64,000 bases of DNA, taken from assembly GCF_001618425.1 (NCBI RefSeq), contig NZ_BDCU01000050.1, forward strand, positions 103,947 to 167,946. The letters run 5' to 3'. This document shows positions 60,347 through 64,000 of the stretch, in pieces (the stretch's first letter is position 1; every line of letters begins with the position of its first letter). Source of the stretch: Nocardia fusca NBRC 14340 (lineage in GTDB: Bacteria > Actinomycetota > Actinomycetes > Mycobacteriales > Mycobacteriaceae). The position numbers were made by a program, and so were the translations under genes. Below the pieces are notes generated by a model that worked only from the letters and a program-made list of their open reading frames with translations, was not told the DNA's origin and did no database searches.

Positions 60347-61243
60347 CTATCGGATTTCCGAACGGGGCGCGCGCACCGTCAGCGCCCGGCCCGGGTACGC
60401 CCGCAGTTGCTGGCGTACATCCTCGGGGGCGACGAGGCCCGGCACCGGCGGTTGCCGCAGGGCGTCCAGGCTATCGGCGACGTAGGTGGGCAGTTCCTCT
60501 TCCGGCAGGCCGGTCAGTTCGTCGGCCGTACTGACCCCGGTCAGTACGAGCAGTGAATCCAGATCCACGGCTTGCGCACCGGAGATATCGGTGTCGAGCC
60601 GGTCACCCACGACCAGCGCCGCGCGCGTCTCCGCCCGGATCAGCGCATCTTCGAGCAGCGGCGGATATGGTTTGCCGGCCACCACCGGTTCCAGATCGGT
60701 GGCGGCCCGCAGCGCCGCGACCATCGCGCCGTTGCCCGGCGCGAGTCCGCGCTCGTTCGGCAGCGTCCGGTCGGTATTGGCCGCCACCCACACCGCTCCC
60801 GCCCGCAACGCGTAGGCCGCCTCGGCCAGGTCCGGCCAGGCCGTCTGCGGCGAATGCCCTTGGACGACCGCCGCCACCGTCTCCGTCGCCCGGCGCACCG
60901 GTTGCAGACCGGCCGTCTTGATCTCCGCCGCCAGATCGTCGGAGCCGACGACCAGCACCTCCGATCCGGGCACCAGCCGCTCGGCGAGCAACCGGCTCGC
61001 CGCCTGCGCGCTGGTCACCACATCCGCCTCCGTAGCCGGATACCCCAGCTCGGCCAGGTGGGCCGCCACGCTGCCCGCCGCCCGGCTCGCGTTGTTGGTG
61101 ACATACACCGATCGCTGGGTCCCGCCGGCCAGCGCCTCGGGCGCACCGTCGATCACGTCGGCACCCCGGTAGAGGGTCCCGTCCAGATCCAGTAGCAGCG
61201 CCTCGTACCTGTCCCGCAACGGTGTCTCGCTCGCTTCCCGCAC
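60347..61243 (-). CDS. HAD-IIA family phosphatase (NagD-like)
   Basis: The 298-residue protein has motif I LLLDLDGTLY, motif II VYVTNNASR, motif III Lys in VVAGKPYPPL and motif IV VVGDRLDTDISGA. The cap is type C2. It corresponds to Rv1692, for which glycerol-phosphate phosphatase activity in lipid recycling has been proposed. Confidence 0.93.
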   Translation of the reverse strand: MREASETPLRDRYEALLLDLDGTLYRGADVIDGAPEALAGGTQRSVYVTNNASRAAGSVAAHLAELGYPATEADVVTSAQAASRLLAERLVPGSEVLVVGSDDLAAEIKTAGLQPVRRATETVAAVVQGHSPQTAWPDLAEAAYALRAGAVWVAANTDRTLPNERGLAPGNGAMVAALRAATDLEPVVAGKPYPPLLEDALIRAETRAALVVGDRLDTDISGAQAVDLDSLLVLTGVSTADELTGLPEEELPTYVADSLDALRQPPVPGLVAPEDVRQQLRAYPGRALTVRAPRSEIR

Positions 61244-61746
61244 ACCCGGACCCTACGTCCTGCCCCCGACGTCCCGGACACCCAGCCGCTTCCGCGGCCC
61301 ACACGGCCACCCCGATGGACCGGCGACCAACGTGCTGGCCGGTTGCGGGTGTCGATCCCGGCCGGGCTGCGGGTGTCGATGTCCGCCGCCCGGGCACTAC
61401 CGGATAGCACTTGCGCCGCGGTGGCAGACATAGTGGAGGGTTCCGGTTGCCTGGCCGGCGTAGCGCGGCGCCGATCATCTCGGCGGTGCCGGCCGGTCCA
61501 CTCTTCTTCTTCACGCCCACTCGCCCGCGAATCCCGGTCCGCAGGCATTGCCCCGGCAGAGCCCGCCCGCTCAGCACGGCCCGGTCGACGACTCCCGGCA
61601 CGCCGGGGACGGCAGACGTCCCGTCCGTCGTCCCCGGCCGCGGTGAACACGGTGGGCGAACACCGATGAATTCCCGCGCCGCGACCCGTCGGATCGGATA
61701 GAGGCCGACCCGCAGCGGCCGACCGACGACCGCATCGAGGAGAACC
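61244..61746. other. 503-nt intergenic region
   Basis: It separates the HAD phosphatase from the GyrI-like gene on the other strand. Apart from a 12-bp direct repeat GCGGGTGTCGAT (61345-61356 and 61369-61380) I see no coherent structure or gene. The composition remains GC-rich. Confidence 0.4.
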
Positions 61747-62235
61747 GTGACTGCCGACCCAGCCGACCGCACAGCCGAACCCGAACTGCTCGAGATCGCC
61801 GAGACGATCACCGCCGTGGTGCGCGGCCGGGTGGCGCCGGCGCAGACCATCTCGTTCTTCGACACCTCGTTCGGCATCCTGCCGCCGGCCCTCGCCGCGC
61901 AGGAGGCCGTGATCACCGGCCCGGCTCTGTCCCGGTGGGGAACCGCCTCCGAGGAGGCCACGGAACTGGAGGTGGGCTTTCCCGTAGACCGGCGGATCAG
62001 CCCCGACGGGGACGTCGTCCCCGGTGTGCTCCCGGCCGGCCGGGTCGCCCGCGTGGTGCATTACGGCGCGTTCGACGCGCTGGGCGTCACCTGGGAGCGC
62101 CTGCACGGCTGGATCACCGAGCAGGGCCTGGTTCCGGGAGCCGACCGCTGGGAGGTCTACCTCACCGAACCCGATCCGCATATGGACCCGGCCGATTTGC
62201 GGACCGAGCTCAACTGGTCGGTCACGCGGCCCTGA
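61747..62235 (+). CDS. GyrI-like / effector-binding domain protein
   Basis: The 162-residue protein starts at GTG 61747 with GAGGAGAA upstream. The pattern of the SHS2-type small-molecule binding fold is clear: FFDTSFGILPPAL, then ELEVGFPVDRRI, then GRVARVVHYGAFDALGVTWERLHGWI, then WEVYLTEPDPHMDPADLRTEL. Such domains bind drugs or other amphipathic ligands. There is no DNA-binding part. It converges with the TPR gene. Confidence 0.87.
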   Translation: MTADPADRTAEPELLEIAETITAVVRGRVAPAQTISFFDTSFGILPPALAAQEAVITGPALSRWGTASEEATELEVGFPVDRRISPDGDVVPGVLPAGRVARVVHYGAFDALGVTWERLHGWITEQGLVPGADRWEVYLTEPDPHMDPADLRTELNWSVTRP

Positions 62236-62245
62236 CAGCCGTAGG

Positions 62246-63835
62246 TCAGGCCTCGCCGGTCAGTTCGGCCGCGCGCTCCTCGGCATCGGTTTCGCCGTCG
62301 AGGTCCGCGGCGGCCGCGTTGAAGAACCAGGTCTGCCCCTCATCGGTACGACCGGCCGCGACCAGCGCGTCGGCGTAGGCATAGAACAGCCGCGCGGGAC
62401 CCGCCCCGGTGCGGGACGGGTCGAGGTCGGAGGTCTGTAAGGTCACCACGGCCTGGTCGTACTGACCGAGGTCCATCCGCGCGCCCGCGACCACGATACG
62501 CAGTTCGATCGCCTCGTCGCCGGTCAGCGCCCGGCCCTCATCGCTGCGGCCTATTTCGATCGCGCGTTCGGGTCGGCCGAGACCGCGTTCGCAGTCCGCC
62601 ATCACCGCGAGCAGGCCGGACCCGCCCGCCATCCGCCGCGCCGCACGCAGCTCGGACAAGGCTTCGGCCCATTCCCCGGCGTGATAGGCGACGACGCCGG
62701 CGGTCTCCCGCACGACAGCGATCCGTCCGGCCCGCTGCCGCGCGGCCCGCGCGTGGGCCAATGCCAGCTGCGGATCGTCGTCGAGAACCTGCACGGCCAT
62801 GGCCAGATGCCGGGCAACGGTTTCCGCATTGCCCTTGTCCAGGCTCAGCAGGTCACGCCGGATCGAAGTATCCAGATCACCGGCCTGGACCTCGTCGGGA
62901 AGATCGGGCTCGTCGGGACGCGGCGGGCGGCGATCGGTCCCACGGCCCCCACCCTCACCGCCCCGACGCCGAGGCGCTCCGCCGTCGCCACCGCGAGAGA
63001 ATCCCGGACCGCTGTTGCTGCTCTCCACCGGACCCACCCGGTCCCGGCGCGGCCGGTCGCTCCCGCGGTCCGGCCGATCGGACGCACCGCGCCCACCGAA
63101 ACGACGCTCCTCGCTCCCACGCTCCGACCCACCACGCCCGCCGAAGCGGCGGTCGTCGGCACCCCGATCGGGCCGGTCGGAGCCAGCCCGTCCACCGAAA
63201 CGACGCTCATCGGCACCGTGAGCGGACTGCGCGGACGGGCGCCCACCGAACCGGCGGTCGTCCGCACCGCCCCGGCTGTCCGCGCGCCCGGCGCCGCGAT
63301 TGTCCCGGCCTCGATCCGAGTCACCGAATGAAGAGCGCCCCTGTGACCGGAAGTCCCCGCGCTCACGCGTTCCGTACTCCCGCTTGTCACCATCCGGGCG
63401 CGACTGCGGACGCGGACCGCGGGATCGATTGTCCTCCCAGTTCGACCGTGCCCCTTCGGCCCGGAAACCCGAGCGGCCTCCCGCCCGGTCGGCGCCGCGG
63501 TCGCGCTGCCCCGCAGATCCGGTCCGCTCCTCGCGGCCGGCGCGATCCGCCCGTTGCGCATCGCGGGGCCGGTCACCACCGAATCCGCTACCGCCGGACC
63601 CGGGCCGTCCACGTCCCGCGCCCCTGGCGTCCGGTTCGCTGCTCCGGCGGGCATCGCCGCGATTGTCGTCCCGGCGGAAACCACCCCGGCCACCCGAAGG
63701 GCCGGTGTCTCCCGCACCGCCGGAATCGCCACCCGAGCGCCTGCCGTCACCGGCGCCCTCGCCGCGACGGAAGCCGGCATCGGGTCCGGAAGAATTGCGC
63801 CGGAACGGTTTCCGGCCATTGTTCTGTTCCGGCAC
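62246..63835 (-). CDS. TPR-like protein with long RGG-rich N-terminus (Rv1691 position)
   Basis: The protein has 529 residues. Residues 1-310 are low complexity with many Arg-Gly, Asp-Arg and Gly-Gly units. The hexamer RRFGGR appears four times (194-199, 211-216, 229-234, 244-249). From about 320 a helical tetratricopeptide-like array follows (for example LALAHARAARQRAGRIAVVRE and ALSELRAARRMAGGSGLLAV). The position equals Rv1691, which as I recall is about half this length. The tail may bind RNA or drive condensation. Confidence 0.85.
   Translation of the reverse strand: MPEQNNGRKPFRRNSSGPDAGFRRGEGAGDGRRSGGDSGGAGDTGPSGGRGGFRRDDNRGDARRSSEPDARGAGRGRPGSGGSGFGGDRPRDAQRADRAGREERTGSAGQRDRGADRAGGRSGFRAEGARSNWEDNRSRGPRPQSRPDGDKREYGTRERGDFRSQGRSSFGDSDRGRDNRGAGRADSRGGADDRRFGGRPSAQSAHGADERRFGGRAGSDRPDRGADDRRFGGRGGSERGSEERRFGGRGASDRPDRGSDRPRRDRVGPVESSNSGPGFSRGGDGGAPRRRGGEGGGRGTDRRPPRPDEPDLPDEVQAGDLDTSIRRDLLSLDKGNAETVARHLAMAVQVLDDDPQLALAHARAARQRAGRIAVVRETAGVVAYHAGEWAEALSELRAARRMAGGSGLLAVMADCERGLGRPERAIEIGRSDEGRALTGDEAIELRIVVAGARMDLGQYDQAVVTLQTSDLDPSRTGAGPARLFYAYADALVAAGRTDEGQTWFFNAAAADLDGETDAEERAAELTGEA
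63086..63265 (-). repeat. DNA region coding four RRFGGR repeats
   Basis: Four copies of a CG-rich unit coding D/E-x-RRFGGR lie 15-18 codons apart inside the TPR gene. The copies differ at synonymous and some nonsynonymous sites, which suggests old duplication and slippage. Confidence 0.7.
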
Positions 63836-63962
63836 GGCGGGTCCCTCTCTCGGTTACCAGACTGGATCAATGGAGTGCGCCGGCGACACGGTCGAACCGC
63901 CGACAATGGTGGATTTGTGCTCACACCAAGTTTACGGGCCATATCACCGTAGGCAGAAATGC

Positions 63963-63994
63963 AGGTAGGGGACCCACGAATGGGTCCCCTACCT
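63963..63994. terminator. Perfect 14-bp hairpin at the right edge
   Basis: AGGTAGGGGACCCA and TGGGTCCCCTACCT are perfect complements with a CGAA loop. The hairpin lies upstream of the TPR gene and probably ends a minus-strand transcript from beyond the window. Confidence 0.7.
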
Positions 63995-64000
63995 TGAAAG

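Noticed and set aside
61345..61380. Direct repeat GCGGGTGTCGAT, two copies 24 bp apart
   Set aside because: Only two copies, no symmetry, and GC-rich sequence makes such a repeat unremarkable; noted but not interpreted.
1..64000. tRNA, rRNA, CRISPR arrays, insertion sequences
   Set aside because: I looked for TPsiC-like GGTTCGAATC stretches, regular short repeats and transposase motifs and found none that held up. Short tRNAs could still be missed by eye.

Overview
The window reads as a high-GC chromosomal segment of a mycolic-acid-containing actinomycete, most likely Nocardia or a close relative such as Rhodococcus or Gordonia. The evidence is a complete yrbE-mce set at the left edge, very short or ATGA-overlapping gene junctions, and a right-hand block whose gene order matches the Mycobacterium tuberculosis Rv1691-Rv1713 region (TPR protein, HAD phosphatase, tlyA, nadK, recN, steA-like, pyrG, nudix, xerD, parA, scpA, scpB, rluB, cmk, der). 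I found no tRNA, rRNA, CRISPR array or insertion sequence. The genus is inferred from content and synteny only.

Layout: 1-8462 (minus) is an Mce lipid-import operon, yrbEA-yrbEB-mceA-B-C-D-E-F, with mceF cut by the left edge. 9194-10302 (minus) is a TetR regulator coupled to an unrecognised protein. 10733-17894 (plus) is a catabolic-looking operon: amidohydrolase, two M24-fold proteins (the second without any metal ligand), an enoyl-CoA hydratase-like protein and a tandem fused CoA-transferase. 17936-19033 is a DJ-1/PfpI gene with a MarR regulator behind a doubled palindrome. 19056-25446 holds an SDR, a large NERD-like transmembrane protein, a sodium:solute symporter with a small membrane partner, and an L,D-transpeptidase. 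25623-27142 is a coupled pair of unknown genes. 27472-31672 is an FMO-TetR-hydrolase operon divergent from a zinc alcohol dehydrogenase, which fits a ketone or alcohol catabolic module.

32909-38736 looks like a stress region. An rsbW-sigF pair is preceded by a perfect-looking SigF promoter (GTTT-N15-GGGTAT). PAS-ANTAR and STAS signalling proteins are nearby. A second SigF-like promoter stands before a cassette of flavodoxin-like protein, haem-oxygenase-like diiron protein, HemK-like methyltransferase, CDGSH-type iron-sulfur protein and small membrane protein. 38769-44444 carries small accessory genes (nucleotidyltransferase, BON protein, phosphoesterase, SnoaL, DUF1992, membrane protein, lipase, Zn-ribbon protein).

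44514-63835 is the conserved housekeeping block on the minus strand: ribosome assembly (der), nucleotide supply (cmk, pyrG), chromosome segregation (parA, scpA, scpB, xerD), DNA repair (recN), NADP supply (nadK), rRNA methylation (tlyA) and division (steA-like). It departs from the M. tuberculosis order in three ways. A 51-codon ORF fills the scpA-scpB gap with ATGA overlaps at both ends. The steB/mctB gene usually between steA and pyrG is absent. A plus-strand SRPBCC gene sits between steA and recN.
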